From assembly GCA_038845865.1 (NCBI GenBank), contig JAWBQJ010000001.1:248001-312000 (forward strand): DNA of 64,000 nucleotides, read 5' to 3'. This stretch comes from Desulfurococcaceae archaeon. GTDB lineage: Archaea > Thermoproteota > Thermoprotei_A > Sulfolobales > Desulfurococcaceae. How positions within the stretch are numbered: position 1 is the first letter of the stretch; every line of letters starts with the position of its first letter. Made by a program: the position numbers and the translations under genes. The notes under the pieces are model-generated. The model was not told the DNA's origin and searched no databases. It saw only the letters and a list, made by a program, of their open reading frames with translations. Shown here one piece after another: positions 44,071 through 52,389 of this stretch.

Positions 44071-44978
44071 ACCTAGAAAAAAGCCTCTTCATAAAGTTAG
44101 AAATATTGAGAATAATGAGTAGTAGGGAAAGCGTTGATCTATCGGAGCTGGCAGGCGAACTGGGCCTCTATGAGTGGGAACTGGTTGAGTTGGTGAACGA
44201 GCTCAAGAACAACTACATGATCGTCCAAGATAAAAGCCGCGTGCTGTGGTTCGCGGGAGATAACCCGTCTAGAATAAAGCCCTGGGGCTGGAACTACTCT
44301 TACAAGCTCATAACGGGCTCTACAATGATTAGGGCGAAGTATAGCCCGGTGTGGAGCATAATTGTATCGGAGTGGCAGTATGGGGGGTACGGGAGGCATG
44401 GGAGGACGTGGATAAGTAATTTAGGGGGCCTCTGGATGACGTTAAAACTGGAAGTATCACCGCGCACAGCGCAAATACTGCCCATGATCGTGCCAATCGT
44501 GATCTGCCGTTTTCTCCAGGAGAAATTAGGAGTTAAAGCCAGAATTAAGTGGCCTAATGACATCATAGTTCGAAATAGAAAGCTTTCGGGGTTTCTAATA
44601 GAGGGAGAAGTACTGCTGAGTAAGGTAATCGCATACCTGGGCATAGGCATTAATGTAAACAACGAGCCACCCCTTGAAACGGCAACGAGCTTAAAGTATA
44701 TCTTAAACAAACTCGTGCCCCGAAACAGCATCATAGCGTACATAGCAGGCACTTTAAACAAGGTCGAAGGACTGGGGGAGTATACTCAGAAAGTGCAGAT
44801 GGAGTACCTCGAGCTCTTAGAAACCCTTGGTTTAAGGGTTAAAGTAGTGACGCGTAGTGGAACGTACATCGGCATAGCTAAAAGTGTTACCGAGAACGGT
44901 GACCTACTTGTTGAAACTGGTAGCGGTTCGTACAGGTTCAGTAGTGGAGAGGTACTCGAATTGAGGCATATAGAATAG
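44052..44978 (+). CDS. birA: biotin protein ligase with N-terminal helix-turn-helix
   Basis: 308 residues from GTG 44052. Winged helix (IMSSRESVDLSELAGELGLY, 18-60), then ligase domain: GRHGRTWISN near 116 (GRGRxGR-type biotinyl-AMP loop), KWPNDIIV near 175 and LSGFLIEG near 187, and an SH3-like C-terminal part. Attaches biotin to carboxylase or decarboxylase carriers; the HTH suggests it also represses. The spacer after it (44979-45142) holds only a doubtful 43-codon ORF. Confidence 0.88.
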   Translation: MVQSLLNLEKSLFIKLEILRIMSSRESVDLSELAGELGLYEWELVELVNELKNNYMIVQDKSRVLWFAGDNPSRIKPWGWNYSYKLITGSTMIRAKYSPVWSIIVSEWQYGGYGRHGRTWISNLGGLWMTLKLEVSPRTAQILPMIVPIVICRFLQEKLGVKARIKWPNDIIVRNRKLSGFLIEGEVLLSKVIAYLGIGINVNNEPPLETATSLKYILNKLVPRNSIIAYIAGTLNKVEGLGEYTQKVQMEYLELLETLGLRVKVVTRSGTYIGIAKSVTENGDLLVETGSGSYRFSSGEVLELRHIE

Positions 44979-45142
44979 TGTAACCTACGCGTATAGGGCC
45001 CCAAGGACTCAGACATATATGGTTCTCTTGGAAGGGCCTCCTGTACTGCGAAGTCTTGGAGAGGCTACTAGTGTAGGCTGGGCTTGTTCATGCATTAAAG
45101 AGCTCTTTGAGGAGTTAATCACTAATAGTAGGGTAGTGCGGA

Positions 45143-47428
45143 TTGGCTGAAGGATACAAAGACCAGCTTACACTCGACCTGAATAGATACCTTGAGGGGA
45201 AGTATCCTAGATCGGGGGCGAGCGTAATCTACGAGAAGGTAGAGGAAACCGAGGAGCCTGAACCCGGTCCAAGTATTTATGAAATAGGACTACAAGAGCA
45301 ACTAATAAAGGTTCTAGAAAAACGAGGTATTCAGCGGCTCTACAGATTCCAGTATGATGCTTATAGGCACATCTTGGATGGAGATAACGTTGTAATAGTA
45401 GCCGGTACTGGTACGGGAAAGACAGAGGCGTTCTTCATACCCCTCGCTAAAAGGATTCTCGAGGAAAGGGCCCAAAATCCACGTGTACTCTTGCTATACC
45501 CGACCAAGGCGCTTGCGAGAGATCAGGTAAAGAGATTTATGGAGTACAGCATTTACGGTAAGCTCGGCGTGAACATATATGACGGGGATACTCCGGTTAG
45601 CGCTAGGCGCAGAGTAGCTAGTAGTCCGCCTCCAATACTCGTTTCAAACCCTGATATGCTTCACGTGGGGTTAATTTATAGCCCCCACATAGGAAGATTC
45701 ATTAGAACAGCTGATGTTTTTGTGTTCGACGAGCTTCATGTTTACGAAGGTGTTTTGGGGTCGCACCTGCACCACCTAGTTCACAGAATAAAGCTCACAA
45801 GAAACAAGAGTGCACAGTTCTTGGCTTCCTCGGCAACAATTGGTAATCCACGTGAACTGGCAGAGAGCATTTTTGAAGAGAAATTTGAGGAAGTCAAGGG
45901 TAGCCCGGCGAGAAAGGGCACTGCAGTGCATATTCTGATTTCAACTGGTCACACGAGTAGATGGAACGTGGTGTCCTCGGTAGTGAAGTTCCTTGCCAAC
46001 AACGAATTGAGATTCCTAGTTTTTGTTGATAGTCAACAGCTGGCGGAGGTCCTGGCCAGCATAATTGAGTCGAGGTATGACGTGAATGTAGCTGTTCATC
46101 GTGCCGGCCTACCCCCTGACGTGAGAAAGGACATTGAGAGTAAATTGAGAGAAGGGGTACTACAGGGCGTAGTAGCAACGCCGACCCTGGAACTAGGAAT
46201 AGACATTGGAGCCCTAGACGCCGTTCTAATGGCGGCTCCGCCTCCTTCATACGCTAAATACCTACAAAGAGCTGGACGTGCTGGTAGGAGGAGAAAAGGC
46301 TACGTAATAACTGTTCTCGGGGAGGACCCCATAGATTTCTACTACGTCACAAAGCCCTCGACATTCTTCGACCAGGAGTTAACCCCTAGCGTTATAGAGC
46401 CCCTTAACGAAGAAGTAATAAAGCTACACGTCGTTTCATATACTTTACAAGCCGGGAAAGTGCACGTATCAAGGATTCCACTAGAGTGGAGAAAGGTGCT
46501 GGAAAACCTCGTGCAGGATCGCTTAGTTAAGAGAGTTGGGCCATACATTATTCCGGTATATAGAACGGGGCGCGCTTACGTGGCCGAGAAAGGGGGTATA
46601 AGAGCGCATGGAGAAGTCATCGAGGTAGTTGACTTGAATGGAGACCGGGTTATTGCCACTCGGGAATTACCGATAGGGGTTTTAGAGCTCCATCCCGGCG
46701 CAATATACTTTTACATGAAAAGGCCTTACGAGGTGGTAAAGCTCGATATTACGAACAAAAGGGCGTATGTAAGAGAGGCTACTAGCGGGATGGAAGTCTA
46801 CACTAGGCCCCTCTACACTGTCAACGTGATGGACTACGATATAATTGACGAGAAGGCAAGTAATCTTGGTGTGCTCTCGTATGCTAAGGTACTGCAAGAA
46901 GTAATCGTTAGTGGTTACGTTGTTAAGAATGTTTACAGCGGTGAAACATACGTCTCGGAAACTCTCAGCGAGCCCGTGACGTATAGGTACGTCACACGGG
47001 CGACGTTAATCAAGATCCCGCCCCCCGAAGACCTCGATGAGCGTGGCCTAGCAGAGGCGTTCCACGCAATAGAACACGCCTTAATATCAGCGTCGAGGAT
47101 AGCATGCGGAACCGGGCTGACCGATCTCGGCGGTATAAGCTATTCGAGCGGGGACATTGTCATATACGATACAGCTATAGGCGGTTCCGGGGCCGCGAAA
47201 CTACTCTACGCAAAGTTCGAAAGAGCGGTAGAAGTGGTTTACGAGCTGATGAGCAGATGCCCATGCGAAGATGGATGTCCAAGGTGCATATATAGCCCAT
47301 ACTGTGGGAACAACAATAAGGTGCTATCGAAGAAGAAGGCCATACATGTACTCCACGAGGTGCTTTCTGGAAGGGCCGTAGCGGAGGCAGGGCCTCTCAT
47401 AGAAAGAGCTGGTAGGCCTCTAGCATAG
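45143..47428 (+). CDS. MrfA/YprA-like superfamily 2 helicase with DUF1998
   Basis: 761 residues from TTG. Q-motif-like RLYRFQYDAYRHI, Walker A AGTGTGKTEAFF (K93), FDELHVYEG (DELH box), SSATIGNP, TLELGIDIG, and QRAGRAGRRRKG (motif VI). The C-terminal DUF1998 domain keeps four cysteines in CPCEDGCPRC...YC near 706-722. Bacterial and yeast relatives (MrfA, Hrq1) act in DNA crosslink repair. Stand-alone gene. Confidence 0.88.
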   Translation: MAEGYKDQLTLDLNRYLEGKYPRSGASVIYEKVEETEEPEPGPSIYEIGLQEQLIKVLEKRGIQRLYRFQYDAYRHILDGDNVVIVAGTGTGKTEAFFIPLAKRILEERAQNPRVLLLYPTKALARDQVKRFMEYSIYGKLGVNIYDGDTPVSARRRVASSPPPILVSNPDMLHVGLIYSPHIGRFIRTADVFVFDELHVYEGVLGSHLHHLVHRIKLTRNKSAQFLASSATIGNPRELAESIFEEKFEEVKGSPARKGTAVHILISTGHTSRWNVVSSVVKFLANNELRFLVFVDSQQLAEVLASIIESRYDVNVAVHRAGLPPDVRKDIESKLREGVLQGVVATPTLELGIDIGALDAVLMAAPPPSYAKYLQRAGRAGRRRKGYVITVLGEDPIDFYYVTKPSTFFDQELTPSVIEPLNEEVIKLHVVSYTLQAGKVHVSRIPLEWRKVLENLVQDRLVKRVGPYIIPVYRTGRAYVAEKGGIRAHGEVIEVVDLNGDRVIATRELPIGVLELHPGAIYFYMKRPYEVVKLDITNKRAYVREATSGMEVYTRPLYTVNVMDYDIIDEKASNLGVLSYAKVLQEVIVSGYVVKNVYSGETYVSETLSEPVTYRYVTRATLIKIPPPEDLDERGLAEAFHAIEHALISASRIACGTGLTDLGGISYSSGDIVIYDTAIGGSGAAKLLYAKFERAVEVVYELMSRCPCEDGCPRCIYSPYCGNNNKVLSKKKAIHVLHEVLSGRAVAEAGPLIERAGRPLA

Positions 47429-47495
47429 CTGACCAAGGCGCTACCCGTAAAGTAAATTAATTTGCTTTTTCCTAGAGCTTGTTTTAGGGCTGTCC

Positions 47496-48464
47496 ATGGA
47501 TACTGAGGGAATGACAGTACTCGTTACCGGTGGCGCAGGTTTCATAGGTAGCCACCTGGTTGACAAGCTCGTTGGACTGGGCTTGAAAGTAAAGGTCATT
47601 GACAACCTCACTTCGGGACGGCTGGATAACATTAAGAAACACATCGAAGAAGGGTTAATAGAGTTCGTAGAAGGCGACTTAAAACGCCCAGAGATGATAA
47701 AGAAGGTGGTGAGAGGTACCGACGTTGTATTTCATTTCGCTGCAAACCCCGAGGTCAAGGTCAGTACGATAAATCCCGAGGTTCATTTTAACGAAAACAT
47801 CGTCGCGACGTTCAACCTACTCGAGGCCGTAAGGCTTGAAAACGTCAAGACAATAGTGTTCGCGTCGTCGAGTAGCGTGTACGGTGAACCCCCAGAGATA
47901 CCTGTCAATGAAGATGCGCCAGTGAAGCCTGTTTCCGTTTACGGGGCCAGTAAGGCTGCCTGTGAAAACCTGTTACACGCTTACAGCAAGCTGTATGGTT
48001 TAAATGTAATAGCTCTCAGATACGCGAACATCGTTGGTCCGAGGCTGAGGCACGGGGTGATCTACGACCTGCTCGTAAAGCTGTTCAGGGACAGAGAGGT
48101 ACTCGAAGTACTTGGCGATGGAACGCAGGTGAGGAGTTACCTCCACGTGAAGGATGCCGTTGAGGCGACTATACTCACCTGGCTTAAATCCGGCAGGGGC
48201 TTTAGCGTTTACAATGTAGGTAACGTTGACTGGATTTCAGTGAAAGACATTGTAGAGATACTACTGGCGAGGCTCGGCTTAAAGGACATAAAAGTCGTGT
48301 ACAAGCCAGTACTCCACGGAATCGGCTGGCCCGGCGATGTCAAGAGAATAGCACTAGATGTATCTAGACTTCTCACACTCGGTTGGAAGCCTACTATGAG
48401 CTCCAAGGAAGCTGTTTACAGCACTGTTGAAAGCCTCTTAGAGGAGCTTCAACTGCGCTTTTAA
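47496..48464 (+). CDS. NAD-dependent nucleotide-sugar epimerase/dehydratase (GalE-like)
   Basis: 322 residues. Extended SDR: VLVTGGAGFIGSHLVDKL, DNLTSG, HFAANP, Ser/Tyr/Lys triad SSSSVYG with YGASK, and RYANIVGPR. Acts on UDP-sugars for cell-surface glycans or exopolysaccharide; 4-epimerase versus dehydratase not decided. A pyrophosphorylase gene follows. ATG 47496, with ATG 47511 as a shorter option. Confidence 0.88.
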   Translation: MDTEGMTVLVTGGAGFIGSHLVDKLVGLGLKVKVIDNLTSGRLDNIKKHIEEGLIEFVEGDLKRPEMIKKVVRGTDVVFHFAANPEVKVSTINPEVHFNENIVATFNLLEAVRLENVKTIVFASSSSVYGEPPEIPVNEDAPVKPVSVYGASKAACENLLHAYSKLYGLNVIALRYANIVGPRLRHGVIYDLLVKLFRDREVLEVLGDGTQVRSYLHVKDAVEATILTWLKSGRGFSVYNVGNVDWISVKDIVEILLARLGLKDIKVVYKPVLHGIGWPGDVKRIALDVSRLLTLGWKPTMSSKEAVYSTVESLLEELQLRF

Positions 48465-48483
48465 GAGGCACTTAACCTAGTGT

Positions 48484-48507
48484 TAGCGTTAAAGTATTTT
48501 AACGCTA
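48484..48507. promoter_or_regulatory. 24-bp palindrome spanning a TATA box
   Basis: TAGCGTTAAA (48484-48493) and TTTAACGCTA (48498-48507) are perfect complementary arms around GTAT. The centre AAAGTATTTTAA is TATA-like and lies about 45 bases before the start of the sugar-nucleotide gene. It may be a regulator operator over its promoter, or a stem ending the epimerase transcript. Confidence 0.45.
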
Positions 48508-48545
48508 CCACTCCTGATTCTCTAATAACAGGGTGCATTGTAAAG

Positions 48546-49289
48546 TTGGTTCCCGGCGTCAAAGCGTTGATCTTGGCCGGTGGCGTCGGTTCGCGGTTTC
48601 ACCCCTATACCGAGATCATTCCTAAACCCATGTTCCCCATCGGTAAGACGGAGAAACCCGTTCTAGAGCTCATCGTACGTTGGCTTAAACGTCATGGGTT
48701 AAAGGACTTCGTCTTTCTCGTAGACTACAAGTGGAAATACATATACAACTACTTCGAAGACGGATCAAGGTTTGGTGTAAGAGTAGCGTATTCGCTAGAT
48801 GAGCAAGAGGGCTACAAGAACACTGGCGGGGCTATTTTAAAAGCCTATAGAACAGGGCTTGCGAGCTCGCGTGGGCTCATATGGTATGGCGATATATTAG
48901 CGCCATTAAACGTTAAAGAGCTGCTGGACTACCATGCAGATAAGAGAGCGGACCTCACCCTCGTCATTGCTAAGAGGTACCGCGTACCCGTTGGCGTGGT
49001 GGAACTGGACAACAGCTATAGAGTTAAAACCATGTCGGAAAAACCGGAGCTAGACATTTCCGTAACGATTGGAATAGCCGTAGTAGAAGAACATGTATTC
49101 AAGTCGGAAGTCGAAGAAGAACTCGGCAGGAACTTCGACTTCATGGGCGACTTCGTGCCTTGGTTAATAAACAAGGGGTACAGCGTATACGCCTATATCT
49201 ACACCGGGACCTGGTACGATGTAGGGAGCTTGGAGAGGTACAAGAAACTCGATATTAAAAACCTGTCTGTACTCGAGGAATCAATATAG
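48546..49289 (+). CDS. sugar-1-phosphate nucleotidyltransferase
   Basis: 247 residues. ALILAGGVGSRFHPYTEI (nucleotide loop), PKPMFPIG, GGAILKAYR, YGDILAP (metal Asp), and TGTWYDVGSLERY. Joins NTP and a sugar-1-phosphate to NDP-sugar, matching the upstream epimerase and the phosphohexomutase at 33.4 kb. I start at TTG 48546, as the reading from 48480 would include the palindromic TATA element and a non-conserved stretch of 22 residues. Confidence 0.85.
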   Translation: MVPGVKALILAGGVGSRFHPYTEIIPKPMFPIGKTEKPVLELIVRWLKRHGLKDFVFLVDYKWKYIYNYFEDGSRFGVRVAYSLDEQEGYKNTGGAILKAYRTGLASSRGLIWYGDILAPLNVKELLDYHADKRADLTLVIAKRYRVPVGVVELDNSYRVKTMSEKPELDISVTIGIAVVEEHVFKSEVEEELGRNFDFMGDFVPWLINKGYSVYAYIYTGTWYDVGSLERYKKLDIKNLSVLEESI

Positions 49290-49557
49290 TCAATAAGTCT
49301 TTAACGCTATTCCCAGCTCATCAGCTACACTTTCGAGTTCACTTATCGCTAAGGGTATCGTAATGACCGAGGTAATTAGTACTTTTAGCTTCCCCAAACC
49401 TTAGGAAAAACTGTTTACTATGGAGTTTCGAGGTGGCCTCTATTTCGGCCTCCTTTACTTTAACATCAAGTGGCGTTTCAACAACCCGTTCCTCGACATC
49501 GTAGTCCGTTATCTCAAGCCCTAGTATACGGCCAGGCCTGATAAGACCTTCTAACCG
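49290..49557 (-). pseudogene. frameshifted gene remnant
   Basis: The minus strand stays open from 49557 to near 49393 in one frame (GRILGLEITDYDVEERV, then SKLHSKQFFLRFG) and continues to TGA 49290 in the next frame (KLKVLITSVITIPLAISEL, SVADELGIALKTY). The switch is at a run of four G near 49392-49395; removing one G gives a single frame of about 89 residues. No ATG/GTG/TTG start is in frame, and a TAG lies just upstream at 49558. Not recognised. A decayed gene, or one base error in an old gene end, would both explain this. Confidence 0.5.
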
Positions 49558-49574
49558 CTACTGGGAAACTAGGT

Positions 49575-50585
49575 CTAATATTTGTCGTATAGCAGTTCTC
49601 TGTAAATATTCCTATCTGGAAGAACCGGTGCAAACGATGCAACTACGTTTTCAACGTGCTTTTTATGTACACCGTTTACGACATGGTATTCTGAGATCGC
49701 CGTCTTCAGGGTAGACGTAGCTATACCCGTTATGGAGGAATAGTACTCGAGCATCTCATCAGGCTTCCTTTTATACTCTTCAAGCGCGACTACTAGTGAT
49801 CTTCTAATAGTATCTAGCAAGTCTTCGGTAACGGTATTTAAAGTAGCAAGTGTACAGCAAAACTCGATACCGAGGTCTTTATGAGTTAAGATGGTACTAT
49901 AACCCAGTTTTGAGAGCTCTAGGTATACAGGGTGCCAGGTAACAACGTATCCTCCTCTCTTCGCAGCATGCATTAGTTGCGAGGGGTTTTTGTAGTAGTG
50001 CGTATTTGAGGCCTCTATGATGCCCATTTTTAAAGCTAAATAGCGTGCGTAGTCCATCGTGCTGATCATACTCGAATATATGGTTTCACTACCCGGCTTG
50101 TGAAGTACTCTAAAACCTCCCTTAACGCCGCCACCGACCACCTTGTAGGTTCTGTAAGCTGGGTAGAGATATAGCTGACCTACGAACGGCGAAAAGGCCA
50201 TGTCCACTAGCCCCTCTGCGAGTTGCCGCGTTGCTTCAAAACTATCCTTGAACACTTTAACATCAACACTAATGTTGTTTCTTAGCAAGCCCTTAACGAA
50301 GAACCCTAAAAAGAGGTACTCACTCGAGTACACTATCCCCAGCTTGAGCTCCCTCGCCTTTGCCCTCTCAATTGCACCTCGGAATGCTCCTGGCATGATG
50401 TGAACTATATTGACCCGCCCCACAGAGACTCTCTGTATTAAGCCTTCCTTCTCAAGCTCTCTTAGAACCTCTGAAACCCTGCTTTTAGATACTTTGAGTG
50501 ACCTGTGAATGTAAGATTGGGGAATGTATTTACCTTCAAACTCCGAGAGCAGTTCAATAACTCGTTCTCGCACGCGTGATTTCAT
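49575..50585 (-). CDS. winged-helix regulator fused to periplasmic-binding-like domain
   Basis: 336 residues. Residues 1-75 are a winged helix (YIPQSYIHRSLKVSKSRVSE, wing with VNIVHI), and 80-336 resemble NMT1/SsuA-type substrate-binding proteins (KLGIVYSSEYLFLGFFVKG, GLVDMAFSPFVGQLY, GGYVVTWHP). No signal peptide, so the ligand domain works inside the cell, as in one-component sensors. Divergent from a sodium:solute symporter, it probably senses that transporter's substrate. Likely ligand type (thiamine precursor, taurine, pantothenate) is unknown. Confidence 0.75.
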   Translation of the reverse strand: MKSRVRERVIELLSEFEGKYIPQSYIHRSLKVSKSRVSEVLRELEKEGLIQRVSVGRVNIVHIMPGAFRGAIERAKARELKLGIVYSSEYLFLGFFVKGLLRNNISVDVKVFKDSFEATRQLAEGLVDMAFSPFVGQLYLYPAYRTYKVVGGGVKGGFRVLHKPGSETIYSSMISTMDYARYLALKMGIIEASNTHYYKNPSQLMHAAKRGGYVVTWHPVYLELSKLGYSTILTHKDLGIEFCCTLATLNTVTEDLLDTIRRSLVVALEEYKRKPDEMLEYYSSITGIATSTLKTAISEYHVVNGVHKKHVENVVASFAPVLPDRNIYRELLYDKY

Positions 50586-50671
50586 GTTTTACCCGTGCAA
50601 CAAGTAGTACACGGTCTTCCCTATAGTTTTAGCTCCTTAAATGTTTTTAACCCCCAGTTATATAGTTACCG

Positions 50672-50884
50672 GTGAAATCGAACACGTGTTCGGTGATCAT
50701 GGTGAGGTGGGTGTACGTGCTCGTGCAGATCGCGTTGATACTAGCGTGCTATGTTATCCCCTACACGTTGCTTAGACACGCAAAAGACCTGTCACTTTAC
50801 CTGTTCTGGGCCGTTGCAACATCAATTTCAATACTCTTAGCGATAATTAAACTGCATACTAGTAGATCAGGTGATGTAAGATGA
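50672..50884 (+). CDS. small membrane protein, probable symporter partner
   Basis: Up to 70 residues with two membrane spans (VYVLVQIALILACYVIPYTL and LYLFWAVATSISILLAIIKL). ATG 50699 is a plausible start just after GGTGATC. Its stop overlaps the symporter start (ATGA). Bacterial pantothenate symporter PanF is preceded by a similar two-span protein (YhdT/DUF997); sequence identity cannot be judged here. Confidence 0.6.
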   Translation: MKSNTCSVIMVRWVYVLVQIALILACYVIPYTLLRHAKDLSLYLFWAVATSISILLAIIKLHTSRSGDVR

Positions 50885-52311
50885 GGCTAGAATTCATTAT
50901 AGTGCTCGTGACATACGTTTCCATGGGGACGATCATAGCCCTTCTTTCGAGAAGATACGGCATTAGAACTCTTCGAGACTACTACGTTGCCGGAGGCATG
51001 CTTAAAGGACTTATAGCAGCCGGAACCTATGCCGCGACGACTTACAGCGCCTTTATGATGGTCGGTTTAGTGGGTTTAACCTACGCGACGGGCGTGTGTG
51101 CTTTAGGCTTCGAGTTGCTATACCTTGCTGCCACAGTGTTCCTCCTATCTACGGCTGGCTACGAGATCTGGAGAATCAGTAAGCAACGGAACTGGATCAC
51201 GCCGGCTCAAATGCTCGGCGACCTTTACGGCTCTAGACTGACATCACTAACAGCCGCAGCAGTGTACCTTTTCGCCATGATCCCCTACCTAGCCGCCCAA
51301 GTGCAGGGATTGAGAACGGTGTTCAGGTATGGTGGTTTTAGTGAAGACGTCGCTCTCACGATCTCGGCTACAATCACCTATGCGTGGATCGTTATAGCCG
51401 GCGTGTGGAGTGTTGCCCTGACAGACCTATACCAAGGAATACTATCCCTTACCAGCGGGATCGTATACCTCATATGGGCAGTCCTGTATCTCGTGCCTTT
51501 TCTCGGGCTAGATCACGGCACGGTGTTCAAGCTACTCGGCGAGAACGGGTACCTGGGGGTAACAGACTTCTGGAAGGTTCACGTATTCCTCGCGTACACT
51601 ATTCCGTGGATTTTCTTCGCCATTACAAACCCCCAGGTGGTCGTGAGGCTCTACATGCCTAGAGATGAAAAGTCGTACAAGAGAATGGTAATGCTGTTCT
51701 CGCTATACGGTTTCCTATACACCATCGTTGTTGTTACCGTGGGACTCGTTGCGGCCGGAATAGCGCTGACAGGTAGAATGCCCGCGAACTTGAAGTGGGA
51801 TGAGGTGACGCCACTATTGCTCGGCTACATGTACCCTCTGCTAGGGTCCTTAGTAGCGGTCTCGATAATCGCGGCCGCGATATCAACCGCTAATAGCATT
51901 GTACTAGCTGTATCCAGTAGCATTACAAGAGACCTTTTATCCACGGAGAAGCTCATAGTGGCGAGGCTAATTGATGCCTTTCTAGTCTTAGCCGCTACCG
52001 TCATAGCTGCCCAGAACGTCGGGTTTATCGTTGAGATGTCCGTGTTAACGTCCGTAATCTTACTACCCTTAGCACCGGTAACATTGCTCGGCATTTACAG
52101 GAGCAGGCTTATAGGTGGAGCTACAAGGACGTCATGCACGCTATCAATGGCTACGGGCGTGTTGATGAGCACAGTATACTCCATTCTACACGGGCCTAGA
52201 AAGGCCCTTACACAGCCATTCTATGGACTGCCTCTACCCCTCTGGACTCTCTTGATTTCAACGGGCATACTACTAATAGGCCACTTAATAGACATTTTAA
52301 CTAAGCGTTAG
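50881..52311 (+). CDS. sodium:solute symporter family (SSS) permease
   Basis: 476 residues with about 13 membrane spans. GTYAATTYSAFMMVGLVGLTY near 48 is the SSS unwound helix region, and SVALTDLYQGILSLTSGIVY near 180 fits the family signature. Couples uptake of a solute to sodium entry; substrate class not readable. Co-translated with the small membrane protein and divergent from the substrate-sensing regulator. Confidence 0.88.
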   Translation: MRLEFIIVLVTYVSMGTIIALLSRRYGIRTLRDYYVAGGMLKGLIAAGTYAATTYSAFMMVGLVGLTYATGVCALGFELLYLAATVFLLSTAGYEIWRISKQRNWITPAQMLGDLYGSRLTSLTAAAVYLFAMIPYLAAQVQGLRTVFRYGGFSEDVALTISATITYAWIVIAGVWSVALTDLYQGILSLTSGIVYLIWAVLYLVPFLGLDHGTVFKLLGENGYLGVTDFWKVHVFLAYTIPWIFFAITNPQVVVRLYMPRDEKSYKRMVMLFSLYGFLYTIVVVTVGLVAAGIALTGRMPANLKWDEVTPLLLGYMYPLLGSLVAVSIIAAAISTANSIVLAVSSSITRDLLSTEKLIVARLIDAFLVLAATVIAAQNVGFIVEMSVLTSVILLPLAPVTLLGIYRSRLIGGATRTSCTLSMATGVLMSTVYSILHGPRKALTQPFYGLPLPLWTLLISTGILLIGHLIDILTKR

Positions 52312-52346
52312 TAGCATAAGCACATAGAGATTTCGCTTTTACGAAA

Positions 52347-52356
52347 GTTTAAAAAC
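52347..52356 (+). promoter_or_regulatory. TATA box of reverse gyrase
   Basis: GTTTAAAAAC, preceded by purine-rich ACGAAA (BRE-like). It is 34-43 bases upstream of the GTG at 52390, predicting a short leader. Confidence 0.55.
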
Positions 52357-52389
52357 CTTTTTAATGAAGACTGGGAGAACGAGTAATTA

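Noticed and set aside
45019-45150. 43-codon ATG frame in the gap before the helicase gene
   Set aside because: No Shine-Dalgarno, no motif, and it overlaps the helicase start; could be chance.
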